From: an uncultured Saprospirales bacterium
GTDB taxonomy: Bacteria > Bacteroidota > Bacteroidia > Chitinophagales > Saprospiraceae
NCBI GenBank assembly: GCA_937864265.1
Contig: CALMIR010000079.1
Span: 38,732-102,731 of the forward strand
Reading direction: 5' to 3'
DNA: 64,000 bases
Shown here one piece after another: positions 35,631 to 44,155 of the stretch. The notes below the pieces were generated by a model that saw nothing but the letters and a program-made list of their open reading frames with translations, did no database searches and was not told the DNA's origin. Each line of letters opens with the position of its first letter. Position 1 is the first letter of the stretch. The position numbers were made by a program, and so were the translations under genes.

Positions 35631-37067
35631 TTAAGCAATGCCTGCCAACTCTGATATACGCCCCATCAAGGCGGCCAAATGCTGTTCGTTCGTATTCGGA
35701 TTGATGAGGGTAACACGCAGATAATGCCGACCGCGAATATTGGTTTGAACGATATAAAAGGTGCCTTCCTCCAGCAAGGCTTGCCGGATAGATAAGTTGA
35801 GCGCGTCATTCTGGGCTTCATCCTCATGCGGGTGTACGCGAAAACAGACGATGTTGCACTGGGGCGGGCAGGCCATTTCAAAAGCCGGATGTGCGGCTAG
35901 CATGCTGGCAAAACGCTGGCTCAACGCCATCATCTGGTCGAGATAGCTTTCAAAAAAGGCATCGCCATACTGGTGCATCAAGCGGTATATCTTGATGACC
36001 ATCATGGACTTGGTGCATTCAAAGGTGCGTTTGCCCATATTGTACCATTCCTGCTCGGTTTGGCTGCTCCACAGGTAATGCGCCTTTTGGGCAAATGTCT
36101 GATAACTGTGCCGCCCATTTTTAAAGACCAGAGCCGTCGTAATGGATGGGGTCATCATCATTTTGTGGAAATCGGTGACCACCGAATCCGCCATCTCAAT
36201 GCCATTCAACAGTTCCTTGTGCTGTTTTGAAAAAACAAAAGCCCCGCCGTGCGCTCCATCCACATGAAACCAAAGCTGGTGTTGCTGGCAAAATTGGCCT
36301 ATGGCCTCTAGGTCGTCAAATGAACCCGTGGAGGTCGAGCAAGCGCTGCCAACTACGGCGATGACTTCTTTACCTTCCGCTTTGGCTTGTTCATAGTACT
36401 CCTCTAACAATTCTGTGCGCATACGAAATCGGTCGTCAGATGGGATTTTGATGATGCCTTCGCTGCCCCAGCCCATGATGCGGGCAGCCCGATCCACACA
36501 ATAGTGGGCTTCTTCGGATACCAGTAGCGCCAGGCGGCTGTTAGAACCACTCTCCCATACCTGATCCTTGGCTTTAACCTGACGCGCTGCGAGCAGTGCC
36601 GTAAGATTAGCCAAAGTACCTCCCGAAGTGATAATGCCTTCCGCCTCCTCGCCAAAACCGATTTTTCGAGCCAGCTTTTTCAGAATAGCCCTTTCCATGG
36701 GCGTCCCCACCATGCCCATTTCATACACAGCGCCGCCGTTATTCAGCAAACTGTCCACCAGGGCAGCTAAAGCAGCTTCCGGTGCTACGCTGCACACCTG
36801 ATGCCCCATGTAATTGGGGTGGTGTACAGCGATTGCCCGGTTCAGCACTTCCTGAAAAAAGTCCATACTGGACAGCTTTTCAGGAGACTCCGCACTGAGT
36901 TGGTTTTCCCAAAACTCAAATGCCCCATCGGGGCGATCAAAGTATATGGTTTTTGGCCGCTGTCCCGATTGTACATGCTCCAGGTGATTCGCTAATAAAT
37001 CGATCAATTGGTGACCGGTTTTTCTGAAATTTTCCGGGTGATAGGCCGCTTGAAGCAGTTCGTCCAT
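35631..37067 (-). CDS. PLP-dependent amino acid decarboxylase (group II)
   Basis: This 478-aa enzyme starts at the ATG at 37067 (MDELLQAAYHPENF). It belongs to the aromatic-amino-acid/diaminobutyrate/glutamate decarboxylase family. The cofactor region includes GIITSGGTLANLTALLAAR, the His ring-stacker in EEAHYCV, the Asp in WFHVDGAHGG, and the PLP lysine in TDFHKMMMTP (Lys302). The usual motif is HK followed by an aromatic or small residue; the MMM after it is uncommon. The substrate cannot be decided. It is divergent from an amidase across 55 bp. Confidence 0.9.
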   Translation of the reverse strand: MDELLQAAYHPENFRKTGHQLIDLLANHLEHVQSGQRPKTIYFDRPDGAFEFWENQLSAESPEKLSSMDFFQEVLNRAIAVHHPNYMGHQVCSVAPEAALAALVDSLLNNGGAVYEMGMVGTPMERAILKKLARKIGFGEEAEGIITSGGTLANLTALLAARQVKAKDQVWESGSNSRLALLVSEEAHYCVDRAARIMGWGSEGIIKIPSDDRFRMRTELLEEYYEQAKAEGKEVIAVVGSACSTSTGSFDDLEAIGQFCQQHQLWFHVDGAHGGAFVFSKQHKELLNGIEMADSVVTDFHKMMMTPSITTALVFKNGRHSYQTFAQKAHYLWSSQTEQEWYNMGKRTFECTKSMMVIKIYRLMHQYGDAFFESYLDQMMALSQRFASMLAAHPAFEMACPPQCNIVCFRVHPHEDEAQNDALNLSIRQALLEEGTFYIVQTNIRGRHYLRVTLINPNTNEQHLAALMGRISELAGIA

Positions 37068-37122
37068 TTTTTTACAGCAAAAAACGTATTTTGACGCTAA
37101 ATTCAGGCACAAATTTTCAAAA

Positions 37123-38610
37123 ATGACGCAAGAAGAATACCTATCCTACGACGGCCTGGGCTTGGCACAATTGGTAAAAACCAAACAGGTAAAAGCCATC
37201 GAGCTGGTTGAGCAAGCCATTCAAAGAGCAGAAACCGTCAATCCCAGCATCAATGCCATCATCCACCCACTATACGATATGGCCAAAATGATGGCCGAAA
37301 CAGCCGATCCGGATAGCCTTTTTGCGGGTGTACCCTATCTTTTTAAAGACCTTGAAATTCATATAGCGGGGGTACCTATGCGTTCGGGTTGCCGGGGCTA
37401 CCAGCATTTCATTTCCGATGTGGACAGCCATATTACCACGAGTTGTAGAAAAGCCGGGCTGTCCTTTTTGGGGCGAACGAACACCCCGGAATTTGGCCTC
37501 ACCCCTTTCACAGAACCCCTGCTTTTTGGCCCTACCCGAAATCCCTGGAATTTGCAAAAAACAACAGGCGGTTCTAGTGGAGGTTCAGCCGCCGCAGTAG
37601 CCGCAGGCATTGTGCCTATTGCCAGTGCCAGCGATGGTGGCGGTTCTATACGCATTCCAGCATCCTGCTGTGGTTTGTTTGGATTAAAACCCAGCCGGGG
37701 CAGGGTCAGCGTTGGCCCTGTGTATGGAGAAGTATGGGGTGGCGCCGTGGTGGAGCATTGTGTATCCAAATCGGTACGCGACAGTGCGGCTTTATTGGAC
37801 GCGACCAGCCCGCCTTTCCCCGGAGAATTGTACCTGCACAGCGCCCCAGAAAAACCTTATGTGGATGTCATCCAGGAAAAACCGGGGAAGTTGCGTATAG
37901 GTTTTGGGGCACAGCACCCGCTCGGTCTTCCAGTAGAAAAACCCTGTTTGGATGCGCTCGATCATACGGTACAGTTGTTAGAATCGTTGGGGCACGAGGT
38001 CGAGGCCATCCAATTGCCCTATGAGCGCGCCGATATACAGGAAGTTTTTTTGACCATGACACTTGGCGAAACGGCAGCAACCATCAAACAGTTGGAGCTT
38101 TTTCTAGGTCGCTCCGTAAAATCTGAGGAAATAGAACCTTCCACTTGGGCGCTGAAAATGATGGGCGACAAGCTCAGCGCCCGCGATTTTGCCTGGCAAA
38201 AATGGCGCTGGAATGATATAGCCAGAAGAATGGGCGATTTTCACCAAAAATATGATTTACTCCTAAGCCCTACCTTGGCCAAAGCGCCTTTTGATATAGG
38301 CACCTTACAACCTTCCAAAGCCGAAGAAAGCTTATTGGCATGGGTCAAAACTTTTGGCTTGAGCAGTTTGCTCAAAGCTCGGCTGCCGGAGTTGGCTGAA
38401 AAAATATTTGGCTTCATTCCTTTTACTTTATTTGCCAACATGACCGGACAACCCTCCATGTCGGTGCCGCTTTTTTGGTCGGAAGATGGTTTGCCCATTG
38501 GAACGATGTTTACGGCAGCGCTAGGCCGGGAAGACCTGCTTTTCCGTTTAGCGGCACAATTGGAAGAGGCGCAGCCTTGGGCACATCGCCTGCCAGTGTT
38601 TGCAGGCTGA
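37123..38610 (+). CDS. Amidase signature family hydrolase
   Basis: This 495-aa cytoplasmic amidohydrolase has an intact Ser-cisSer-Lys triad: Lys75 (YLFKDLEI), Ser151 in the GGSSGGSAAAVAAG signature, and nucleophile Ser175 in DGGGSIRIPAS. The length fits stand-alone amidases rather than GatA, and no gatB or gatC is near. The substrate is unknown. It ends 75 bp before ribH. Confidence 0.92.
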   Translation: MTQEEYLSYDGLGLAQLVKTKQVKAIELVEQAIQRAETVNPSINAIIHPLYDMAKMMAETADPDSLFAGVPYLFKDLEIHIAGVPMRSGCRGYQHFISDVDSHITTSCRKAGLSFLGRTNTPEFGLTPFTEPLLFGPTRNPWNLQKTTGGSSGGSAAAVAAGIVPIASASDGGGSIRIPASCCGLFGLKPSRGRVSVGPVYGEVWGGAVVEHCVSKSVRDSAALLDATSPPFPGELYLHSAPEKPYVDVIQEKPGKLRIGFGAQHPLGLPVEKPCLDALDHTVQLLESLGHEVEAIQLPYERADIQEVFLTMTLGETAATIKQLELFLGRSVKSEEIEPSTWALKMMGDKLSARDFAWQKWRWNDIARRMGDFHQKYDLLLSPTLAKAPFDIGTLQPSKAEESLLAWVKTFGLSSLLKARLPELAEKIFGFIPFTLFANMTGQPSMSVPLFWSEDGLPIGTMFTAALGREDLLFRLAAQLEEAQPWAHRLPVFAG

Positions 38611-38685
38611 GAGATTGATTTTGTATCCATGCACCAACCTTATAACAGATTATCTTGTTTTCAGAGGAAATTTTATCCACAACTT

Positions 38686-39204
38686 ATGGCCAGTTCATTA
38701 CAGAATCTATCTCATTACAATGAAGAAAATATGCCCTCTGCCGAGGCGCTTTCTTTTGGAATAGTGGTATCCGAATGGAACCAACACATCACACATGCCT
38801 TGTACGAGGGCTGCAGGGAAACGCTGATCAAGCATGGTGTCAAGGAAGAAAACATCCATACCCTGCAAGTACCCGGTTCTTTCGAGTTGCCCCTTGGGGG
38901 TAAATGGATGGCCGATAACCACAAAGTGGATGCCGTCATTTGTCTGGGCTGTGTGATTCAGGGCGAAACCCGGCACAACGAATACATCAATCAGTCGGTT
39001 TCTACTGGTTTGACCAACCTCAGCTTGTTTTATGCCCGGCCTTTTATTTTTGGCTTACTCACCCCCAACGATGAGCAGCAGGCGTTGGATCGGGCGGGCG
39101 GCAAGCATGGCAACAAGGGGGTGGAGGCAGCGACGACGGCCATCCGCATGGCGGCCCTAAAAAAGGGGTTTAAGGCTCAAAAACAAAACATTGGGTTTCA
39201 ATGA
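38686..39204 (+). CDS. ribH: 6,7-dimethyl-8-ribityllumazine synthase
   Basis: This 172-aa protein starts at the ATG at 38686 (MASSLQNLSHYNEENMP). It condenses the ribityl-pyrimidine with dihydroxybutanone phosphate in riboflavin synthesis and normally forms a 60-mer shell. Marks are VPGSFELPLGG, CLGCVIQGETRHNEYI (with the catalytic His) and GLLTPNDEQQALDRAGGKHGNKG. Its TGA overlaps the next gene's ATG by 4 bp. Confidence 0.95.
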   Translation: MASSLQNLSHYNEENMPSAEALSFGIVVSEWNQHITHALYEGCRETLIKHGVKEENIHTLQVPGSFELPLGGKWMADNHKVDAVICLGCVIQGETRHNEYINQSVSTGLTNLSLFYARPFIFGLLTPNDEQQALDRAGGKHGNKGVEAATTAIRMAALKKGFKAQKQNIGFQ

Positions 39205-40040
39205 AAGTAAGTATTGTAGAAACGGGTTTTCTGAAGCTGGACGGCGGTGCCATGTTTGGTATCGTGCCCAAACCGCTTTGGCAAAAACTCAACCCACCCG
39301 ATGAGAACAACAAGTGCACCTGGGCCTTGCGCTGCTTATTGGTTGAAAAAGGTGATCGGAAAATACTCATCGATACCGGAATCGGCAACAAGCAGGATGC
39401 CATTTTTCAAAGTCGATTTGAACCACATGGCGACGAATCGCTGCTGGATTCCATCGCTAAAAATGGCATAGCTGCCGAGTCCATTACCGATGTACTGCTG
39501 ACGCATTTGCATTTTGACCATGTTGGCGGAGCGGTACAATACGACAACAAAGGGGAGCTAGTGCCTGCATTTCCCAATGCCCGCTACTGGACCAATGATG
39601 TGCACTATCGCTGGGCTTGTGAACCAAATGCACGGGAAAAAGCTTCCTTCTTACCAGAAAATTTCCTACCACTGGAAAAAGCTGGGGTGCTATCGTTTTT
39701 AAGCCCGCAAAAGGATGACCTAGAGTGGCTGGCCGGTATTAAGCTCCGATTCGTTTATGGCCATACAGAGGCCATGATGGTGCCGATTATTCCTTACCGA
39801 AGCCGCCAATTGATCTATTGCGCCGATGTGATGCCTTCCTCCTACCATGTAGGCATGCCCTACGTGATGAGCTACGACATTCGTCCACTCTTGACCCTGG
39901 AGGAAAAAGAACGCATACTGACTGATGCTGCCGAAAATGGAGACTGGCTGATTTTTGAACACGATCCCAAATTGGCTTGTGTCGGGGTTGTCAAAGATGA
40001 AAAGGGCCGCATCGCGGTAGGAGCGGAAATAGCACTTTAG
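39201..40040 (+). CDS. MBL-fold metallo-hydrolase
   Basis: This 279-aa metallo-beta-lactamase-fold hydrolase has metal site HLHFDHVGG (102 onward), FVYGHTEAMMVP, IYCADVMPSSYH and a final LIFEHDP. It is cytoplasmic and its start overlaps ribH (ATGA), so the two are translationally coupled. The pairing with ribH is common in related bacteria in my recollection but gives no substrate. It is convergent with priA at 21 bp. Confidence 0.9.
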   Translation: MKVSIVETGFLKLDGGAMFGIVPKPLWQKLNPPDENNKCTWALRCLLVEKGDRKILIDTGIGNKQDAIFQSRFEPHGDESLLDSIAKNGIAAESITDVLLTHLHFDHVGGAVQYDNKGELVPAFPNARYWTNDVHYRWACEPNAREKASFLPENFLPLEKAGVLSFLSPQKDDLEWLAGIKLRFVYGHTEAMMVPIIPYRSRQLIYCADVMPSSYHVGMPYVMSYDIRPLLTLEEKERILTDAAENGDWLIFEHDPKLACVGVVKDEKGRIAVGAEIAL

Positions 40041-40061
40041 AAATACGGTAAATAGCGCCTG

Positions 40062-42545
40062 CTAATAAGGATCCACATCAATATTGACCCGGATACTGCT
40101 GAGTTTTTTTTGCGTTTGCAAACGTTCGCTGGTCTCGGCTATTACTTTTTTGGCAAAACTGATCTGCTCTGGACTTTTGTTGATCTTGATGAGGAAGTCA
40201 ATTAAATAATAGCTCCTCAATCGGGCTACCGGGGGGCTAGCAGGGCCTATGACCCACTCGCCCAACTGCTTTTTCAGCCATTTTTCCATCATTCGTACAC
40301 CATCCTCCAACAATTGAGGCTTTTTATGCTTCAGCGTTACCCGTATCAGGCGCACATAAGGAGGATAGCGGAATTCGTACCTTTCCTGCATTTCCCGCTG
40401 GAAAAAACCAGAGTAGTCATTGTCCATGACTTCCCGAATCACAGGATGGGCTGTATTGAAAGCCTGGATGATGACTTTGCCATGCTGGTGCTTGCGCCCG
40501 GCGCGGCCACTGACCTGCAACATCAACTGAAAAGCCCGCTCACCCGCCCTAAAGTCGGGAAACTGGATGAGCTGATCGGCGCTGAGGATGCCCACGATGC
40601 CTACTTTCTCAAAGTCAAGCCCTTTGGTCACCATTTGGGTACCTACCAATACTTCAATGCGGCCTTCCTCAAAATCATGGATGATCTTGGCATGGGCATT
40701 TTTGCTGCGTACTGTGTCCAAATCCATGCGCCCTATTTTGGCTTCTGGCAGGTATATTTTTAGCTCGTCCTCGATTTTTTCTGTACCAAACCCTTGTAAA
40801 TGTAGGGCTTTGGTGCCGCAAGCCGGGCATTCGGTGGGCAACTTCGTCTGATAGCCACAATAATGGCATTTGAGGATATCGTAAAATTTATGGTAAGTCA
40901 GGCTCACATCGCAGTGAATGCACTCGGAGTGCCAATTGCAAGTCGGGCAGCGGTACATCGGGGAATAGCCCCGCCGGTTTTGGAATAGGATGGCCTGCTC
41001 TCCTTTCGCTAAGGTGGCTTTCAGCGCTTCTGTAAGCGTAGTGGAAAAGTGCGATTGAAGCTTTCTTTGTTTGTACTCTTCTTTTAAATCGGCAACGACA
41101 ATTTCCGGGAGTTCCAGTCCGCCGAAGCGCTCCTTCATTTCCACCAGGCCATATTTCCCATTTTTGGCATTAAAATAAGACTCTAGGGATGGTGTGGCTG
41201 TACCGAGCAAGACTTTGGCACCGTGAATGCGCGCCAAATACATCGCGGCATCGCGGGCGTTGTAGCGCGGATTGGGGTCGTGTTGCTTGTAGGAGGGATC
41301 ATGCTCTTCGTCCACGATGATAAGCCCCAATTCGCAAAAGGGCAAAAACAAGGCCGATCGTGCACCTAGTAATACCGGTTTGCCTTTTAGTGCAGCATTC
41401 CACAGCTCCACCCGTTCATTGTTGCTCAGGCGGGAATGATAGACGGCAATTTGGTCGCCAAATATTTTTTCCAATCTGGAAATGATTTGGGTGGTGAGGG
41501 CGATTTCTGGCAACAGGTACAACACTTGTTTGCCTTGAGCGATACATTCCTGAATCAGTTCGACATACACCCTGGTTTTGCCGCTGCCTGTTACCCCATG
41601 TAGCAAAACAGCTTGTTTTTCCTGAAAATGAAGTTCGATTGCTGCTAAGGCATCTTTTTGTTGAGCGGAAAGCTCCTGGGTTTCGACGGTTTCTTCTTCG
41701 TAAGCCCCCAAGCGGCTGACGTTTTTATCATACAACTCAAAAATGCCCTTATTGACCATGGCTTTGAGGACACTATTGTCCACCTTGGCGGCTTTGTACA
41801 AATCTTGCTTTCGGATAAAAGGCTCGGTTTTCACCAATTGGATGTATGCGACTAAAGCCTCCATCTGGCGGGTTGATTTTTCCAATAAATCAAAAGCCGC
41901 CGCGAGGGTATTGGGCTGGCTTCGGTAAGGCTCTTGCAGTTGCACACAAGCAACCGTTTTCGGGACATATTTGGTTTTTAAATCCTCTTTCAGGTAAATG
42001 ACCCGCTTTTCGAGCAAGCGCCGGATGAGGGGGTACACCGTTTTTTGCCCCAAAATATCGCGCACATCTTCAATGCTGATTTCGTTTTGTATGCTGAGGG
42101 CTTCGGCTATCTGGTATTCCTTGTGGTCTAAGCCTTCAAAGTCCTCGTCGAACAGCGGGCTTAGGGTGATCAGGGTTTCGCTGGCCAGCTTCAAGTTGGC
42201 GGGCAGGGCGGCGTGCATCACTTCGCCGAGGGTAGCCAGATAGTAGTCGGCTACCCATTTCCAAAGCTCGTATTGCCGCTCGTGGATGATGGGCAATTCG
42301 TCCACCACCGAAAGGATGGGCTTGGCCCGGTGCTGATCGGGGGCTTGTTGGTGTACAGCTACCACCAATGCGGTGTATAGCTTGGATTTTCCAAATTGCA
42401 CTTCCACTCGTTTGCCAAAAGTGGCTTCCGCTACCAAATGCTCCGGCACGGCATACGTATAGGTTTTGGGGATGGCCAGTGGCAATACCACTTCGACATA
42501 ATAAGCGGTGGCCAAACCGGGAAAAAGGGTATCAGTACCAGACAT
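40062..42545 (-). CDS. priA: Primosomal protein N' (replication restart helicase)
   Basis: This 827-aa protein starts at the ATG at 42545; one three codons upstream is also possible. It is a superfamily 2 helicase that recognises stalled forks and reloads the replisome. The N-terminal DNA-binding domain begins YYVEVVLPLAIPKTYTY. Helicase motifs are GVTGSGKT, IIVDEEHD and GTATPS. The zinc-binding Cys cluster (CPTCNWHSECIHC and CHYCGY, then CPACG) and VGTQMVTKGLDF are intact. Confidence 0.97.
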   Translation of the reverse strand: MSGTDTLFPGLATAYYVEVVLPLAIPKTYTYAVPEHLVAEATFGKRVEVQFGKSKLYTALVVAVHQQAPDQHRAKPILSVVDELPIIHERQYELWKWVADYYLATLGEVMHAALPANLKLASETLITLSPLFDEDFEGLDHKEYQIAEALSIQNEISIEDVRDILGQKTVYPLIRRLLEKRVIYLKEDLKTKYVPKTVACVQLQEPYRSQPNTLAAAFDLLEKSTRQMEALVAYIQLVKTEPFIRKQDLYKAAKVDNSVLKAMVNKGIFELYDKNVSRLGAYEEETVETQELSAQQKDALAAIELHFQEKQAVLLHGVTGSGKTRVYVELIQECIAQGKQVLYLLPEIALTTQIISRLEKIFGDQIAVYHSRLSNNERVELWNAALKGKPVLLGARSALFLPFCELGLIIVDEEHDPSYKQHDPNPRYNARDAAMYLARIHGAKVLLGTATPSLESYFNAKNGKYGLVEMKERFGGLELPEIVVADLKEEYKQRKLQSHFSTTLTEALKATLAKGEQAILFQNRRGYSPMYRCPTCNWHSECIHCDVSLTYHKFYDILKCHYCGYQTKLPTECPACGTKALHLQGFGTEKIEDELKIYLPEAKIGRMDLDTVRSKNAHAKIIHDFEEGRIEVLVGTQMVTKGLDFEKVGIVGILSADQLIQFPDFRAGERAFQLMLQVSGRAGRKHQHGKVIIQAFNTAHPVIREVMDNDYSGFFQREMQERYEFRYPPYVRLIRVTLKHKKPQLLEDGVRMMEKWLKKQLGEWVIGPASPPVARLRSYYLIDFLIKINKSPEQISFAKKVIAETSERLQTQKKLSSIRVNIDVDPY

Positions 42546-42643
42546 GGACAGCATTTCTGTGTTTAGACAAATTTAATGGAAGATGTGGAAATGAAGGTTT
42601 TTTTTGTTATATTTGTTGATTGTAGAAAATCTAAGATAGAACT

Positions 42644-43279
42644 ATGGCTGCAGCAAGCACCTTATCGCTGGAAAAAAAGACCTTGGCTGAATTGGGAGCG
42701 GATGAATTGCTTCGCTTTCCGGGCAGTCTGGATGAATATTGGGATCTGGCCGTTCAGCCGGAATATCGGGTAGATTATCAAAACGGTGAAATAATAGCTG
42801 GTATGAGTTATGAATCGGCAATTCATTCTGATTTAGTCAGTGAATTGATGTACATGCTTCGGCAAATTTTTTCAAAAGAAGATTACAGATTTGGCAATAG
42901 CAACCGCCCAATAGCTATCCCTGCCTGTGGACATGCGATTTTCAACCCCGATGGTTCTGTACTAAATAAAGGCGGTGCTATCTACGAATACCGCCCAGGC
43001 ATGAATGCGGAATTAGAGCCAATTTTAGTTTTTGAAGTCTTATCCAAAACTACCCGTGCCAGAGATTGGGGCGAAAAACTTGTTTGCTACAAAAAGATTC
43101 CTACCGTGCAGCACATCCTTTATGTGGACAGTGAGGCCCTAGAAGTGCACCTGTTCAAACGCGTGGAGGGCGCTGCCCAATGGCTCGAAACCATCTACAC
43201 CGAGCGGGAAGCCGTTTTAGAATTGTCCGACAAAGCCATTCCTTTGGCCGCTATTTATGAGGGTACTTTGGAAGGATAG
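42644..43279 (+). CDS. Uma2-family PD-(D/E)XK nuclease-like protein
   Basis: This 211-aa protein of the Uma2 (DUF820) restriction-endonuclease-like fold has RVDYQNGEIIAGMS near residue 45, IFNPDGSV near 105 (the PD position), and LVFEVLSKTTRARDWGEKLVCYK (the E-x-x and conserved Asp/Lys). These genes multiply in Cyanobacteria and some Bacteroidota and have no settled function. It is a single gene, convergent with yebC. Confidence 0.8.
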   Translation: MAAASTLSLEKKTLAELGADELLRFPGSLDEYWDLAVQPEYRVDYQNGEIIAGMSYESAIHSDLVSELMYMLRQIFSKEDYRFGNSNRPIAIPACGHAIFNPDGSVLNKGGAIYEYRPGMNAELEPILVFEVLSKTTRARDWGEKLVCYKKIPTVQHILYVDSEALEVHLFKRVEGAAQWLETIYTEREAVLELSDKAIPLAAIYEGTLEG

Positions 43280-43290
43280 GCGTACTACCC

Positions 43291-44010
43291 TCAACCCTCG
43301 CTCATATCCATATTGTGGAAAACGTTCACCACGTCTTCGTCTTCTTCCATTTTCTCGATGAGCTTGATCACATCTTCCACTTCTTCATCGTTCAGGCTTT
43401 TGGTATGCCCAGGAATGCGCACCAACTCGGATTCCTGCACTTCCAGATTGCGCTCCTCCAGTGCTTTTTGCAAACTGCCAAAATCTTCAAACGCGCATTG
43501 CAAAATGGCCTGCTTTTCTTCGGCATGCAATTGTTCCAGGCCATGATCAATCAGTTCCAATTCCAGTTCTTCCAAATCGAGGTTCTCGAGCCCAACTTTG
43601 AAGATAGCTTTGCGGCTGAACATGTAATCCACTGAACCAGAGGTGCTGAGGTTGCCGCCGTATTTAGAGAAAACGTGCCGTACATTGGCCACGGTACGGG
43701 TCGTGTTGTTGGTAGCTGTTTCTACAATCACCGCCACGCCATGCGGGGCATAGCCTTCATACACGACTTCCGTAAAGTTTTCCGCGTCTTTGGACATCGC
43801 CTTTTTAATGGCGTTTTCCACGTTGGCTTTTGGCATGTTCACGGCCTTGGCGTTCTGCATCGCCATACGGAGGCGGGAATTGTAGTTGGGATCTCCCCCA
43901 CCCTCTTTTACGGCGATAGCAATTTCGCGGCCAACGCGGGTAAAGTTTTTGGCCATGTCGGCCCAACGCTTGAACTTCCTGGCTTTGCGGTATTCAAATG
44001 CACGTCCCAT
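43291..44010 (-). CDS. YebC/PmpR (TACO1) family regulator
   Basis: This 239-aa protein begins MGRAFEYRKARKFKRWADMAK and carries the family stretches GGGDPNYNSRLRMAMQNAKA, YEGYAPHGVAVIVE and NTTRTVANVRHVFSKYGGNL. Members bind DNA as regulators or help ribosomes with proline stretches, as in TACO1 and newer YebC work. Complete and unremarkable. Confidence 0.95.
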   Translation of the reverse strand: MGRAFEYRKARKFKRWADMAKNFTRVGREIAIAVKEGGGDPNYNSRLRMAMQNAKAVNMPKANVENAIKKAMSKDAENFTEVVYEGYAPHGVAVIVETATNNTTRTVANVRHVFSKYGGNLSTSGSVDYMFSRKAIFKVGLENLDLEELELELIDHGLEQLHAEEKQAILQCAFEDFGSLQKALEERNLEVQESELVRIPGHTKSLNDEEVEDVIKLIEKMEEDEDVVNVFHNMDMSEG

Positions 44011-44155
44011 ACAGCTATTTTTGGTTCAAAGTGATCAAAGCGATGCCTTCTCGACGAAGGCTTTTCAAAAGCGGTGCAAAAATAAGCTTTGTGGGGAAAA
44101 AATAGGGGTTAAACAGGGGAATTTTTCTGAAAGTGTTACAGCGAAGGGTGTTTTC